A stretch of DNA of 64,000 bases from Caulobacter sp. (GTDB taxonomy: Bacteria; Pseudomonadota; Alphaproteobacteria; Caulobacterales; Caulobacteraceae). The stretch spans positions 124,001 to 188,000 of the forward strand of contig JAGHZU010000006.1 in NCBI GenBank assembly GCA_017745235.1, in the 5' to 3' direction. The position numbers and the translations under genes were made by a program. The notes below the pieces were generated by a model. The model ran no database searches. It was not told where the DNA came from and saw only the letters and a list, made by a program, of their open reading frames with translations. This document shows, piece by piece, positions 16,693 to 25,669 of this stretch; the first letter of the stretch is position 1; every line of letters begins with the position of its first letter.

Positions 16693-17490
16693 TCAGGCGG
16701 CCGCGCGGCCGTGAACGTCACGCAGCTCGTCGCTGATCGCCCGGGCGGCGGCGACCAGATCGTCGGCGTAGCGGCCGGCGGCCTCGTCCATCTTGATGGC
16801 GGACGAGAAGAACACCAGCGTCAGCGCGCCGCAGACCAGGCCGTTCTCGAAGATGGGCGCGGCGATCGACGACGTCTTGCCCGGCGTGGAGGTGAAGCGG
16901 TTCCTGGCGCGCGTCGCATAGCCCGCGTCGCGGATCTCCTCGAACAGGATGCCCGACTGGAACAGCGACAGGGTGTGCGGATCGATTCCAGGCCCGACCT
17001 CGTCGATGCTCTCCAGGATGCCCGCCCGCTCCTCGTCGGTGGCGAACGCCATGTAGGCCCGCCCGGAGGCGCATTCGAGCAAGGGAAAGGTGTCGCCGGG
17101 ATGATAGTTGTTGAAGCTCAGCGACGTCAGGGCATGGGTGCTGTCGCGCACCATCATTGATTGCCCGACGCGGGTGGCGATCAGCATCGGCCACAGGTGC
17201 TTCTTCGTCAGGGCCACGATGTGCGGACGCGCGATCGAGGTGACCCGGCTAAAGTCCTGGTAGCCGCTGGCCAGCGTCTGAACCAGCGCCGTCGGGCGAT
17301 AGTGCTTTCGGGCCGGCTCCCGTTCGATCATGCCCTCGTGCAGCAGGGTCTGCACAATCCGACAGGCGGTCGGATAGGGTACCTTCGACTGGACGGCGAT
17401 ATCCATCATCGATAACGAGCCGGCGCGGTTGATCGCCCGCAGGACGGACAGGCTTCGCGTAACGGACCGAATTGGAACGCCTTTTTCCAT
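16693..17490 (-). CDS. IclR-family transcriptional regulator, MhpR-like
   Basis: The 265-residue protein has an N-terminal winged HTH (IRSVTRSLSVLRAINRAGSLSMMDIA, then VPYPTACRIVQTLL). The C-terminal IclR ligand-binding domain includes ECASGRAYMAF and SSIAAPIFENGLVCGALTLVF. The start resembles MhpR, an activator of aromatic-acid catabolism. ATG at 17490 has GGGGAGAG 9 bases upstream. It is divergent from the catabolic gene at 17762 and probably controls at least that transcript in response to a pathway metabolite. Confidence 0.93.
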   Translation of the reverse strand: MEKGVPIRSVTRSLSVLRAINRAGSLSMMDIAVQSKVPYPTACRIVQTLLHEGMIEREPARKHYRPTALVQTLASGYQDFSRVTSIARPHIVALTKKHLWPMLIATRVGQSMMVRDSTHALTSLSFNNYHPGDTFPLLECASGRAYMAFATDEERAGILESIDEVGPGIDPHTLSLFQSGILFEEIRDAGYATRARNRFTSTPGKTSSIAAPIFENGLVCGALTLVFFSSAIKMDEAAGRYADDLVAAARAISDELRDVHGRAAA

Positions 17491-17761
17491 TTGGCGAACT
17501 CTCCCCAGAACATTGTTCGAAACTTTGTGCCGGATTCAGCGCGGGCGAACCGCTTAGGTGTTTATGTCCGCCTGGCGATAAAAATAAAACTACAATAGAA
17601 CCCGATGAGAGGTTTTGCTCGCTCAGGAGACCGACTGGCGGCTAAGCGGATTAAGTCGCAGGCGCCCGTCGCGGGCTCTGATACGCCGGGTGACGGTTTC
17701 GAAGGCTCTCCCTATGCTCACACAGCTATTTCCCGTTAGACTCACGAGGGAACTGACGAGC
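17491..17761. promoter_or_regulatory. Divergent promoter region of iclR-type gene and catabolic genes
   Basis: No gene is seen. GAAC-ATT-GTTC (17508-17518) is a perfect inverted repeat just upstream of the IclR gene, overlapped by TTCGAA. An A/T-rich segment (ATAAAAATAAAACTACAATA) near 17579 is a likely promoter core. These are candidates for the IclR binding site and the promoters it acts on. Confidence 0.5.
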
Positions 17762-18574
17762 ATGGCCGTAAAGGCTCACGTGTCGAACTTCGAAGCCATG
17801 GTGGCCGCGCGCGCTCGCGGCGGCGATCTGCTGGCGGTGCCGGGCTGCTGGGACGCCTTCAGCGCCCGAGTGGCCGCCGAGGGCGGGGCCGCCGCGCTCA
17901 GTCTCTCGCCCCGTACGGTGGCCATGGCCCGGTACGGTCGTCCCGACGAAGACCAGGTCGCGTTCGGAGAGGTCGTCGACCTCACGCGCTCCATCCGTGA
18001 AAGCGTCGACCTGCCTTTGATCGTCGACGCCCAGGCCGGCTACGGCAACGCGCTCAACGTCATCCGGACGGTAAAGCTATTCGAGCGCGCCGGCGCCTCG
18101 GCGATCGACATCTCGGACGCCGTCAGCCCCGGCAGCGTGCAGGAAGGGGCCGGCGACGTCGTCGTCCGTCCGGCCGACATGATCGGCAAGCTCAAGGCGG
18201 CGCTGGATACGCGCGTGGACGCCCTGATCGTCGTCCGCACCCGGGCGGCGGCCGTCGAAGGCCTGGCCGCGGCGTTCGACCGGCTGGAAGCCTATCTCGA
18301 GGCCGGCGCCGACCTGATCCTGGTGGAGCGCGCGCCGGATCGCACGTCCGCGCAGCGGGTGGCTGCGCACTTCGCCGGCCGGGTCCCGCTGATCTACGAC
18401 TTCGGGGTGGGCCCCGAAGACGACATGACGGCCGCGGCGCTGGAAGATCTCGGCTATGCGATGGCGTTGAGCCCGCTGGCCCTGCTGAACGCCATGTCGC
18501 AGGCCGCGCCGCGCGCGCTGAGCAGCCTTGCGCCCCCGCGCCGGCTTCGGCCGATCGGCGTCGTGAAATCCTGA
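17762..18574 (+). CDS. Diverged isocitrate lyase/PEP mutase-family protein
   Basis: The 270-residue protein has the superfamily barrel: VPGCWDAFSARVAAEGG, LIVDAQAGYGN (normally DADTGYG) and ERAGASAIDISDA. Where active lyases have EDQ..PK(R/K)CGH it reads SDAVSPGSVQEG. The mobile-loop cysteine and metal ligands therefore appear lost, unlike in the two paralogues at 23815 and 41643. It may have another C-C bond chemistry or no activity. ATG at 17762 fits the family start and has GAGGGA upstream; the ORF-track start adds 49 residues. It is divergent from the IclR gene. Confidence 0.8.
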   Translation: MAVKAHVSNFEAMVAARARGGDLLAVPGCWDAFSARVAAEGGAAALSLSPRTVAMARYGRPDEDQVAFGEVVDLTRSIRESVDLPLIVDAQAGYGNALNVIRTVKLFERAGASAIDISDAVSPGSVQEGAGDVVVRPADMIGKLKAALDTRVDALIVVRTRAAAVEGLAAAFDRLEAYLEAGADLILVERAPDRTSAQRVAAHFAGRVPLIYDFGVGPEDDMTAAALEDLGYAMALSPLALLNAMSQAAPRALSSLAPPRRLRPIGVVKS

Positions 18575-18679
18575 CGCCGTTCGGGCGCGGCTATCCGCAG
18601 TTCGGGCAAATGCACGCCAGTCCCCGTCGGCTTTCCCCGCGGCGCTAGTGTTCTCAGCTGATTTGGGGGAGCTGGGCTA

Positions 18680-19903
18680 TTGGGACCTCTTAAGGGCGTA
18701 ACGGTGTTGGATCTCACCCGCGTGCTGGCGGGGCCGTGGGCGACCCAGACCCTGGCCGATCTGGGCGCTGAGGTGATCAAGATCGAGCGTCCGGGCGCCG
18801 GAGACGACACCCGCGCCTGGGGCCCGCCGTTCCTCGACGGCGACGACGAGGCCGGTGCGCACGGCGACGCGGCCTATTTCACCTCGGCAAACCGCAACAA
18901 GCGGTCGGTCACCGCGAACCTGGCGACCGAGGAGGGGCGCGACATCGTCCGCGCCCTGGCGATGCAGGCCGACATCCTCGTCGAGAACTTCAAGGTGGGC
19001 GGGCTGGGCCGCCATGGCCTGGACTATGCCAGCCTCGCCAAGCTGAACCCGCGGCTGATCTATTGCTCGGTCACCGGCTTCGGCCAGACGGGGCCAGAGG
19101 CCAGCCGGGCGGGCTACGACGCCATGATCCAGGCCATGGGCGGGTTGATGTCCATCACCGGCCAGCCCGCCGGCGCGCCGGGCGATGAACCGATGAAGAC
19201 CGGCGTCGCCGTCGTCGACCTGTTCACCGGCATGTACGCGGCGACCGCGATCCTGGCGGCCCTGCTGCACGTGCGGGCGACCGGGCAGGGGCAGCACATC
19301 GACCTGGCCCTATTCGATGTCCAGCTGAGCATGCTCGCCAACCAGGCCTCGAACTATCTGGTCTCGGGACGGTCGCCCGGGCGGCTGGGCAACGCCCACC
19401 CCAATCTGGTTCCCTACCAGGTGTTCGAGACCGCCGACGGCGCCCTGGTCCTGGCGATCGGCAACGACGCCCAGTTCCGGGCCTTCGCGGCCCTGTGCAG
19501 CGACGCATTGGCGACCGATCCGAGGTTCCAGACCAACGCCCTGCGCGTCGGGAACCGGGTCGAGCTGGTCGACGTCCTGCGGCCGCATCTGCGCCGGCGG
19601 ACGACGGCGGAATGGGCGGGGCTGCTCGACGGCGCCGGCGTGCCGTGTGGTCCGATCAACTCGGTCGCCCAGGCCTTCGCCGAACCGCAGGCGATCGCGC
19701 GCGGGGCCGTGGTCGAGCAGGCCCGCGACGACCTCCAGGCGCCGATCCGCACCGTGGCCTCGCCGATCAGGCTCTCGGAGACGCCGCTGGAGTATCGCCT
19801 GGCGCCGCCGGCCCTGGGCGCCGACACCCGCGCGGTGCTGGGCGAGCGCCTGGGGCTGCCGGAAGACGCGCTCGACCGCCTGGCGTCGAGCGGCGCGATC
19901 TGA
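18680..19903 (+). CDS. CaiB/BaiF-family CoA-transferase (class III)
   Basis: The 407-residue protein matches class III CoA-transferases: GVTVLDLTRVLAGPWATQTLADLGAEVIKIE at the N terminus, then GYDAMIQAMGG and GVAVVDLFTGMYA. These enzymes move CoA between carboxylic acids without ATP, here probably activating a pathway acid for beta-oxidation-like steps. The start is TTG with GGGGGAG upstream; no ATG fits the family N terminus (GPLKGVTVLDLT). Its TGA is immediately followed by the stop of the convergent isochorismatase gene with no spacer. A natural partner is the acyl-CoA dehydrogenase at 20625. Confidence 0.92.
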   Translation: MGPLKGVTVLDLTRVLAGPWATQTLADLGAEVIKIERPGAGDDTRAWGPPFLDGDDEAGAHGDAAYFTSANRNKRSVTANLATEEGRDIVRALAMQADILVENFKVGGLGRHGLDYASLAKLNPRLIYCSVTGFGQTGPEASRAGYDAMIQAMGGLMSITGQPAGAPGDEPMKTGVAVVDLFTGMYAATAILAALLHVRATGQGQHIDLALFDVQLSMLANQASNYLVSGRSPGRLGNAHPNLVPYQVFETADGALVLAIGNDAQFRAFAALCSDALATDPRFQTNALRVGNRVELVDVLRPHLRRRTTAEWAGLLDGAGVPCGPINSVAQAFAEPQAIARGAVVEQARDDLQAPIRTVASPIRLSETPLEYRLAPPALGADTRAVLGERLGLPEDALDRLASSGAI

Positions 19904-20596
19904 CTACCGCGCGGACAGCCAGGCCTCGACCTCCTCGACGCCGACCACGTCGGCATATTTGAGCTGGAGGTCGGTCAGGTTGGCGAAGTGGTAGCTCTCG
20001 TGCTTGTCGGCGACGCACTGCTCGGGGACGATGGTGCGGTAGCCGTGCGAGAGCGAGTCCACCGCCGTCGCCCGCACGCAGCCCGAGGTCGAGCCGCCGG
20101 TGATCACGACGGTGTCGACCTTGTGCCAGACCAGGTAGCTGGCCAGCGGCGTCTCGAAGAAGGCCGACGGCATGCGCTTGGTGAACACCAGGTCCCGCGC
20201 CTCGTCGATCTCGACCCGCGGATCGAACAGGTGGCGTTCGCTCTCGTACTTGATGTTCTGCAGGGAATCCGGCGTGTCGGTCCGCGTGCCCCAGACGCCG
20301 GCGTCGCCGCCGTCGGGCTTGTAGGCGACGTGGCTCCAGATCACCGGCATGCTCTTGGACCGCGCCAGGGCCGAGATGCGGTTGGTGTGCTCGATCTGCC
20401 TCGGGTCGGTGATGTACGCGCTCTTCGGAAATAGGTCGGGCCGCGTATAGGCCTGCTGGAAGTCGATGTTCACGATCGCCAGCTTCTGGCCGAAGCCGAA
20501 CCGCGCCCGGGCGGGATTGGCCTTCACGGCCTCGTAAAGCTCCCGCGCGGTTTTGTGCTCGCAGACCATGGTCGGTTCGAAGGCAAGATCCGTCAT
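19904..20596 (-). CDS. Isochorismatase-fold cysteine hydrolase, N-carbamoylsarcosine amidase-like
   Basis: The 230-residue protein carries the catalytic triad of the family: Asp in VNIDFQQAY (about residue 45), Lys in FTKRMPSAFF and Cys in STSGCVRATAVDS. The TSGCVRAT form and the overall layout resemble N-carbamoylsarcosine amidase and related amidases, which hydrolyse a ureido or amide bond to release ammonia and CO2. It follows the glutaryl-CoA dehydrogenase gene by 28 bases with its own GGAG site, so they share an operon. A similar active copy is at 38853-39485. Confidence 0.9.
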   Translation of the reverse strand: MTDLAFEPTMVCEHKTARELYEAVKANPARARFGFGQKLAIVNIDFQQAYTRPDLFPKSAYITDPRQIEHTNRISALARSKSMPVIWSHVAYKPDGGDAGVWGTRTDTPDSLQNIKYESERHLFDPRVEIDEARDLVFTKRMPSAFFETPLASYLVWHKVDTVVITGGSTSGCVRATAVDSLSHGYRTIVPEQCVADKHESYHFANLTDLQLKYADVVGVEEVEAWLSAR

Positions 20597-20624
20597 CGGT
20601 TCAACTCCTTGCTGGCGGGTCTGG

Positions 20625-21812
20625 TTAGAAGGCGCTCTCGCCGGTGATGGCGCGGCCCAGGATCAGGGCGTGGACGTCGTGCGCGCCCTCGTAGGTGTTC
20701 ACCGTCTCGAGGTTCGCGGCGTGACGCATGACATGATACTCGCCGGAAATCCCGTTGCCGCCGTGCATGTCGCGGGCGACGCGAGCGATGTCGAGCGCCT
20801 TGCCGCAATTGTTGCGCTTCATCATCGAGATGGCCTCGGGAATCCACGCGCCCTCGTCGAGCAGCCGGCCCAGCGCCAGGGCCCCTTCGAAGCCGAGCGC
20901 GATCTCGGTCTGCATGTCGGCGAGCTTCTTCTGGACGAGCTGGCGCGACGCCAGGGTGCGCCCGAACAGCGAGCGGCTGGAGACGTAGTCGCGGCTGGCG
21001 TGGAGGCAGAACTCGGCGGCGCCCATCGCGCCCCAGGCGATCCCGTAGCGCGCCTTGTTGAGGCAGGAGAACGGGCCGCGCAGGCCCGACACCCCCGGCA
21101 GGATCATGTCTTCCGGCACGAACACGTCGGCCAGCGCGATTTCCCCGGTGACGGAGGCGCGCAAGGACAGCTTGTTGCGGATCGTCGGTGTCGCGAAGCC
21201 CTCGGCGCCCCGTTCGACCAGGAAGCCGCGGATCGCGCCGTCGAGCTTGGCCCAGACGATGGCCACGTCGCAGATGGGGCTGTTGGTGATCCACATCTTG
21301 GCGCCGTTCAGCACGTAGCCGCCGTCGACCGCCCTGGCGACCGTGCGCATGGAGGCCGGGTCCGAGCCGCCGTCGGGCTCGGTCAGGCCAAAGCACCCCA
21401 CCACCTCGCCCGCCGCCATGGCCGGCAGGAACTTGCGCTTCTGGGCTTCGGAGCCGAAGGCGTAGATCGGATACATGACCAGCGAGGACTGCACGCTCAT
21501 CGCCGAGCGATAGCCGGAGTCCGCGGCCTCGATCTCCCGGGCGATGAGCCCGTAGGCGACGTGGCTGACGCCGGCGCCGCCATATTCCTCCGGCAGGGTC
21601 GAACCCAGGAAGCCGAGCGCGCCCATCTCCCTGAGGATCTCGCGGTCGAAGCGCTCCTCGGCATAGGCGTCGACCACGCGGGGCATCAGCTTCTCGCGGG
21701 CGTACTGCCGCGCCGTCTCCCAGATCATCCGCTCTTCGTCGGTGAGCCGCGCGGCGAGGTCGAGGGGATCTTCCCAGCGAAACGTCTTCTGGCTTTGCCC
21801 AGGGGCGGACAT
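20625..21812 (-). CDS. Acyl-CoA dehydrogenase, glutaryl-CoA dehydrogenase type
   Basis: The 395-residue flavoprotein shows [41 protein letters not shown] and the catalytic Glu in [22 protein letters not shown]. These are the marks of glutaryl-CoA dehydrogenase, which oxidises and decarboxylates glutaryl-CoA to crotonyl-CoA. Its presence in this cluster suggests a five-carbon dicarboxyl-CoA intermediate, probably made by the CaiB enzyme next door. AGAGGAG precedes the ATG. Another short-chain acyl-CoA is possible, but the sequence type is close to GCDH. Confidence 0.92.
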   Translation of the reverse strand: MSAPGQSQKTFRWEDPLDLAARLTDEERMIWETARQYAREKLMPRVVDAYAEERFDREILREMGALGFLGSTLPEEYGGAGVSHVAYGLIAREIEAADSGYRSAMSVQSSLVMYPIYAFGSEAQKRKFLPAMAAGEVVGCFGLTEPDGGSDPASMRTVARAVDGGYVLNGAKMWITNSPICDVAIVWAKLDGAIRGFLVERGAEGFATPTIRNKLSLRASVTGEIALADVFVPEDMILPGVSGLRGPFSCLNKARYGIAWGAMGAAEFCLHASRDYVSSRSLFGRTLASRQLVQKKLADMQTEIALGFEGALALGRLLDEGAWIPEAISMMKRNNCGKALDIARVARDMHGGNGISGEYHVMRHAANLETVNTYEGAHDVHALILGRAITGESAF

Positions 21813-22047
21813 GGAGGCTCCTCTGGCCGGGTTTCGGGATCGGCCGCTGTCAGTTCGTACTCGGGTTCCAACTCCGCCGAGCCCGGCCGGATCGCCAGTC
21901 CGGAGACTGCCGTGGTCGCACAGCGGATAAGGCTATAGCTTCCTCCCGTACGGGGCCTCGCCACCGCCTAGGATGGACCTCGTGATGCGAAGGAGCGGGG
22001 AGACGCTGTTGCCTGGTGCGATGGGGGATGCGGCAAGGCCGACCGCG

Positions 22048-23325
22048 ATGACGATGGTCGAGAAGATCATCGCGCGCGCCGCCGGCTTGAGCACCGTCAG
22101 GCCCGGCCAGATGGTGACCGCCAAGGTCGACCTGGCCTTCGCCCACGACTCCTCCGGCCCGCGCCGCTGGCGTCCGATGCTCGAGGAACTGGGCGTCGGG
22201 CTCTGGGACCCCGAAAAGGTGGTCATCGTCGCCGATCACTACGTTCCCGCCGTCGACGCCGAGACCGCCGAGATCCTGCGCGTCACCCGTGAATTCGTCC
22301 GCGACTACGGCGTGCGCAATTTTTTCGACATGGTCGGCATCAGTCACCTCGTGCTGCCCGACCACGGCCTGATCCGGCCCGGCGCCTTCATCGCGGGCGG
22401 GGACAGCCACACGCCGACGGCCGGCGCCTTCGGAACCTATGCGGCCGGCTACGGCGCGACCGACATGGCCGGCATCGTGGCCACCGGCGAGACCTGGCTG
22501 CAGTGCCCCGAGACGGTGCGCGTGGTCCTGAACGGCCGCCTGCCGCGCGGCCTCTCGGCCAAGGACGTCATGCTGCGCCTGTGCAAGGCGCTGGGCCTCG
22601 ACAACGCCTTCCGCGCCATCGAGTACGCCGGGAGCGCCGTCGAGGCCATGGGCATGCCCGAGCGGATGGTGCTGACCAACATGGCCGCCGAGCTTGGGGC
22701 CGAGACGGGCGTCATCGCGCCCGACGCCGTCACCTTCGCCTATCTGCGCGAGCGGGGCCGTCCGGTGGAGGACGAAGCCGCCGCCCTGGCGCTGGCCTCT
22801 GGTCCAGACGCCGTCTTCGCCGCGACCCACGTCTTCGACGCCTCGGCGATGGCCCCGCAGATCGCCGCGCCGCACTCTCCGGCCAACACCTTCGATGTCG
22901 GCGACCTGGCCGGCCAGAGGATCGACCAGGCCTATATCGGCGCCTGCGTGGGGGCCAAGATCGAGGACCTGCGCATGGCCGCCGCCGTGCTCAAGGGCCG
23001 CAAGGTCGCGCCCGGCGTGCGGCTGCTGGTGGCGCCGGCCTCGTCGAAGACCACCACCCTGGCCGCCGCCGACGGCACGCTCTCGGCGCTGATGGAAGCC
23101 GGCGCCACGCTGATGCCGTCCGGCTGCGGCGCCTGCGCGGGCTACGGGGCCGGCGTGCTGGCCCAGGGCGAGGTCTGCATCTCCTCGACCAACCGCAACT
23201 TCCAGGGCCGCATGGGCTCGGCGGGCGCGAAGGTCTTCCTGGGCTCGCCCTATTCGGTGGCCGCCGCCGCCATCGCCGGCGCGATCAGCGATCCGCGCGC
23301 GCTTCTCGAACAGGGAGCGGCGTGA
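22048..23325 (+). CDS. Aconitase-superfamily hydratase, large subunit (LeuC/homoaconitase type), module 1
   Basis: This Fe-S hydro-lyase large subunit begins MTMVEKIIARAAG and shows AGGDSHTPTAGAFGTYAAG. The cluster-binding cysteines lie in YIGACVGAKIEDLR and PSGCGACAGYGAGV, followed by SSTNRNFQGRMGS. GACVG replaces the usual GSCTN. Length (425) and type match the archaeal/homoaconitase-like branch, which includes isopropylmalate, homoaconitate and dimethylmaleate hydratases. ATG at 22048 has AAGG upstream and fits the family; the ORF track begins 25 codons earlier. With the small subunit and lyase behind it, this is a hydrate-and-cleave module. Confidence 0.88.
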   Translation: MTMVEKIIARAAGLSTVRPGQMVTAKVDLAFAHDSSGPRRWRPMLEELGVGLWDPEKVVIVADHYVPAVDAETAEILRVTREFVRDYGVRNFFDMVGISHLVLPDHGLIRPGAFIAGGDSHTPTAGAFGTYAAGYGATDMAGIVATGETWLQCPETVRVVLNGRLPRGLSAKDVMLRLCKALGLDNAFRAIEYAGSAVEAMGMPERMVLTNMAAELGAETGVIAPDAVTFAYLRERGRPVEDEAAALALASGPDAVFAATHVFDASAMAPQIAAPHSPANTFDVGDLAGQRIDQAYIGACVGAKIEDLRMAAAVLKGRKVAPGVRLLVAPASSKTTTLAAADGTLSALMEAGATLMPSGCGACAGYGAGVLAQGEVCISSTNRNFQGRMGSAGAKVFLGSPYSVAAAAIAGAISDPRALLEQGAA

Positions 23326-23822
23326 TGGGGCGCGCGTTCGTCTTCGGCGACAATGTCGACACCGACCTGCTGGCGCCCGGCGCCTACATGAAGTCTAGCG
23401 CCCAGGAGCTGGCCCGCCATTGCCTGGAGGCGCTCGACCCGTCCTTCCCCGTCGAGGTGCGCCAAGGCGACATCGTGGTCGCCGGCGCCAATTTCGGCAT
23501 GGGCTCCTCGCGCGAGCAGGCGGCGGTCTCGCTGAAGCTGCTCGGCGTCTCGGCGGTGCTGGCGACGTCGTTCGCGCGGATCTTCTTCCGCAACGCCATC
23601 AATCTGGGCGTCCCGGCGGTGGTGTTCGAAGAGGCGGCGGAAATCTCACCAGGCGATCACTTGGAGATCCGCCTGGAGGAAGGCACCGTCGATAATCTAA
23701 CGACAGGCAAGACCTACAGGCTCGAGCCTCTCCCCAGCCATATCATGGCGATGATCCGCGACGGCGGGCTGTTGCCGCACCTAAAGCGCCGTCTGTCGGC
23801 GCCGGAGTCCGACGATGAATAA
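23325..23822 (+). CDS. Aconitase-superfamily hydratase, small subunit (LeuD type), module 1
   Basis: The 165-residue swivel-domain subunit begins MGRAFVFGDNVDTDLLAPGAYM and has the substrate-loop ANFGMGSSREQAAVSLK. GMGSSRE is usual for the archaeal/homoaconitase branch, while the second copy at 40897 has GCGSSRE. The start codon overlaps the large-subunit stop as TGATG. The ORF-track entry starting at 22503 is mostly a shadow frame; only its last third is this gene. Together with 22048-23325 it would hydrate a substituted maleate or itaconate-like acid. Confidence 0.9.
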   Translation: MGRAFVFGDNVDTDLLAPGAYMKSSAQELARHCLEALDPSFPVEVRQGDIVVAGANFGMGSSREQAAVSLKLLGVSAVLATSFARIFFRNAINLGVPAVVFEEAAEISPGDHLEIRLEEGTVDNLTTGKTYRLEPLPSHIMAMIRDGGLLPHLKRRLSAPESDDE

Positions 23823-24714
23823 AACCCTGTCGCAGCGGCTGGCCCAGGGTGGGGCCCTGCTCGCCCCCGGGGCCTACGATCCGCTTTCGGCCCTGATGAT
23901 CGAGAACGCCGGATTCGAGGCGGTCTATCTTTCGGGCGCGGCGATCTCCTACACCCAGCTGGGCAGGCCCGACATCGGGCTGGTCAGCCTGGACCACGTC
24001 GTCGATGTGACGGCGCGGATCCGCGAGCGCGTGTCCCTACCGATCATCGTCGATGCCGACACCGGCTTCGGCGGTTCGATCAGCGCCCGTCGCACGATCA
24101 AGCTGCTGGAGCGCGCCGGCGCCTCGGCGATGCAGATCGAGGACCAGTCCTTCCCCAAGCGCTGCGGTCACCTGGCGGGCAAGACGGTGATCTCCGTGGA
24201 CGAGATGTGCGGTAAGCTGGCCGCCGTGCTCGACGCGCGCGAGTCCGACGAGACCCTGGTCATTGCGCGCACCGACGCCATTTCCGTGATCGGCTTCGAC
24301 GAGGCGATCGAGCGGGCGGTGCGCTATCGCGAGACCGGCGCCGACATCATTTTCGTCGAGGCGCCGCGCACCGAGGCCGAGATGAGAGCCATCGTGAAGG
24401 CGCTGCCCGGCGTGCCGCTGATCGCCAACATGGTGGAAGGCGGGACGACGCCGCCCTTCACCCTGGACCAGCTTTCCGACATGGGTTTCAAGCTGGTGAT
24501 CTCGCCGGGCGCCCTGGTGCGCAACCTGGTGCATCAGGCCGAGATGTTCCTGAAGAGCCTGCGCGAGAACGGCTCCACCCAGCCGATGCTGCGCAGCATG
24601 CTCGACTTCAAGGGGCTCAACGAGCGCCTGGGCATCGACGAGATGGCCAGTCTCGGCGACCGCTACGATCCGGGCCTCAAGCTGGAACTCTACCGCGCGG
24701 CGGCGGAGCGCTGA
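23815..24714 (+). CDS. Isocitrate lyase/PEP mutase-family lyase (2,3-dimethylmalate or methylisocitrate lyase-like), module 1
   Basis: The 299-residue protein has an intact active site: PIIVDADTGFGG (metal), IEDQSFPKRCGH (catalytic Cys loop), VIARTDA and FVEAPRTEAEM. Relatives cleave 2-methylisocitrate, 2,3-dimethylmalate, oxaloacetate or citramalate. It overlaps the LeuD-like gene by 8 bases. The hydratase-large, hydratase-small, lyase order is that of the dimethylmaleate hydratase (DmdAB) and dimethylmalate lyase genes of anaerobic nicotinate degradation, so a similar step yielding pyruvate plus a carboxylate is plausible. Confidence 0.9.
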   Translation: MNKTLSQRLAQGGALLAPGAYDPLSALMIENAGFEAVYLSGAAISYTQLGRPDIGLVSLDHVVDVTARIRERVSLPIIVDADTGFGGSISARRTIKLLERAGASAMQIEDQSFPKRCGHLAGKTVISVDEMCGKLAAVLDARESDETLVIARTDAISVIGFDEAIERAVRYRETGADIIFVEAPRTEAEMRAIVKALPGVPLIANMVEGGTTPPFTLDQLSDMGFKLVISPGALVRNLVHQAEMFLKSLRENGSTQPMLRSMLDFKGLNERLGIDEMASLGDRYDPGLKLELYRAAAER

Positions 24715-24718
24715 TCGC

Positions 24719-25666
24719 ATGCGCGCCGATCCGAACCTCTACGACTACTGGCCCTACCGGGATCGGCCGAAGATCGTCTGGCCGGGCGGCAAGAAGCTGG
24801 CGTTCTGGATCGCGCCCAATATCGAGTTCTATGAGTTCGACCCGCCGAAGAACCCGTCGCGGCCGGGCTGGCCCAAGCCGTCGCCCGATGTCGTCGGCTA
24901 CTCCCAGCGCGACTGGGGCAACCGCGTCGGTCACTGGCGGCTGATGGAGCTGATGGACCGCTTCGGCCTGCGCGGCTCGATCTCGCTGTCGACCGCGCTG
25001 ATCGACCACCACCCGGAGATCATCGAGGCCTGCGTCGCGCGCGATTGGGAGTTCTTCTCCCACGGCATCTACAACACCCGCTACTCCTACGGCATGGACG
25101 AGGCCCAGGAGCGGGCCATCATCGAGGACTCGATCCGCTCGATCCAGACCGCAACCGGGCAGCGGATCCGCGGCTACCTGGCCCCGGCGCTGACCCATAC
25201 CGAGCGAACCTTCGACCTGCTGGCGGAATACGATTTCTGGTACACCTGCGACCTCTTCCAGGATGATCAGCCCCAGCCGCTGAAGACCAAAGGCGGACGT
25301 CTCGTCTCGATGCCCTATTCGCTGGAGGTCAACGACGTCATCACCTATGGCGCGCTCGCCATGGATCCCTGGCGCTACGCCGACGTCCTGAAGCGGCACT
25401 TCGACCAACTGCTGGAGGAGGGCGAGCGCAGCGGCACGGTGATGTGCATCCCGCTGCACGCCTATCTGGTCAGCCAGCCGCACCGCATCCGCGCGTTCGA
25501 GGACGCGCTGGCCCATATCGCCGGCCACGCCGCCGACGTCTGGTTCGCGACCGCCGCCGAGATCGCCCAGGTCTATCGCGAGCAGTACTGGGACCAGACG
25601 GTGGCCGACATCGAGGCCCGTGGACTGGCGAGCGGCGGGACCGGCTTCGGCCCGGCGGAGGACTGA
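24719..25666 (+). CDS. Polysaccharide-deacetylase-fold hydrolase, PuuE allantoinase-like (copy 1)
   Basis: The 315-residue protein begins with YDYWPYRDRPKIVWPGG and keeps NRVGHWRLMELMDRFGLRGSIS, FFSHGIYNTRYSYGMDEAQE and GYLAPALTHTERTFDLLAEYDF. This is the layout of PuuE-type allantoinases and relatives, which hydrolyse cyclic ureides or amides rather than sugars. It starts 4 bases after the lyase stop and is followed within 4 bases by a diverged paralogue. A cyclic amide or formamide substrate is plausible; I cannot name it. Confidence 0.87.
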   Translation: MRADPNLYDYWPYRDRPKIVWPGGKKLAFWIAPNIEFYEFDPPKNPSRPGWPKPSPDVVGYSQRDWGNRVGHWRLMELMDRFGLRGSISLSTALIDHHPEIIEACVARDWEFFSHGIYNTRYSYGMDEAQERAIIEDSIRSIQTATGQRIRGYLAPALTHTERTFDLLAEYDFWYTCDLFQDDQPQPLKTKGGRLVSMPYSLEVNDVITYGALAMDPWRYADVLKRHFDQLLEEGERSGTVMCIPLHAYLVSQPHRIRAFEDALAHIAGHAADVWFATAAEIAQVYREQYWDQTVADIEARGLASGGTGFGPAED

Positions 25667-25669
25667 CCC

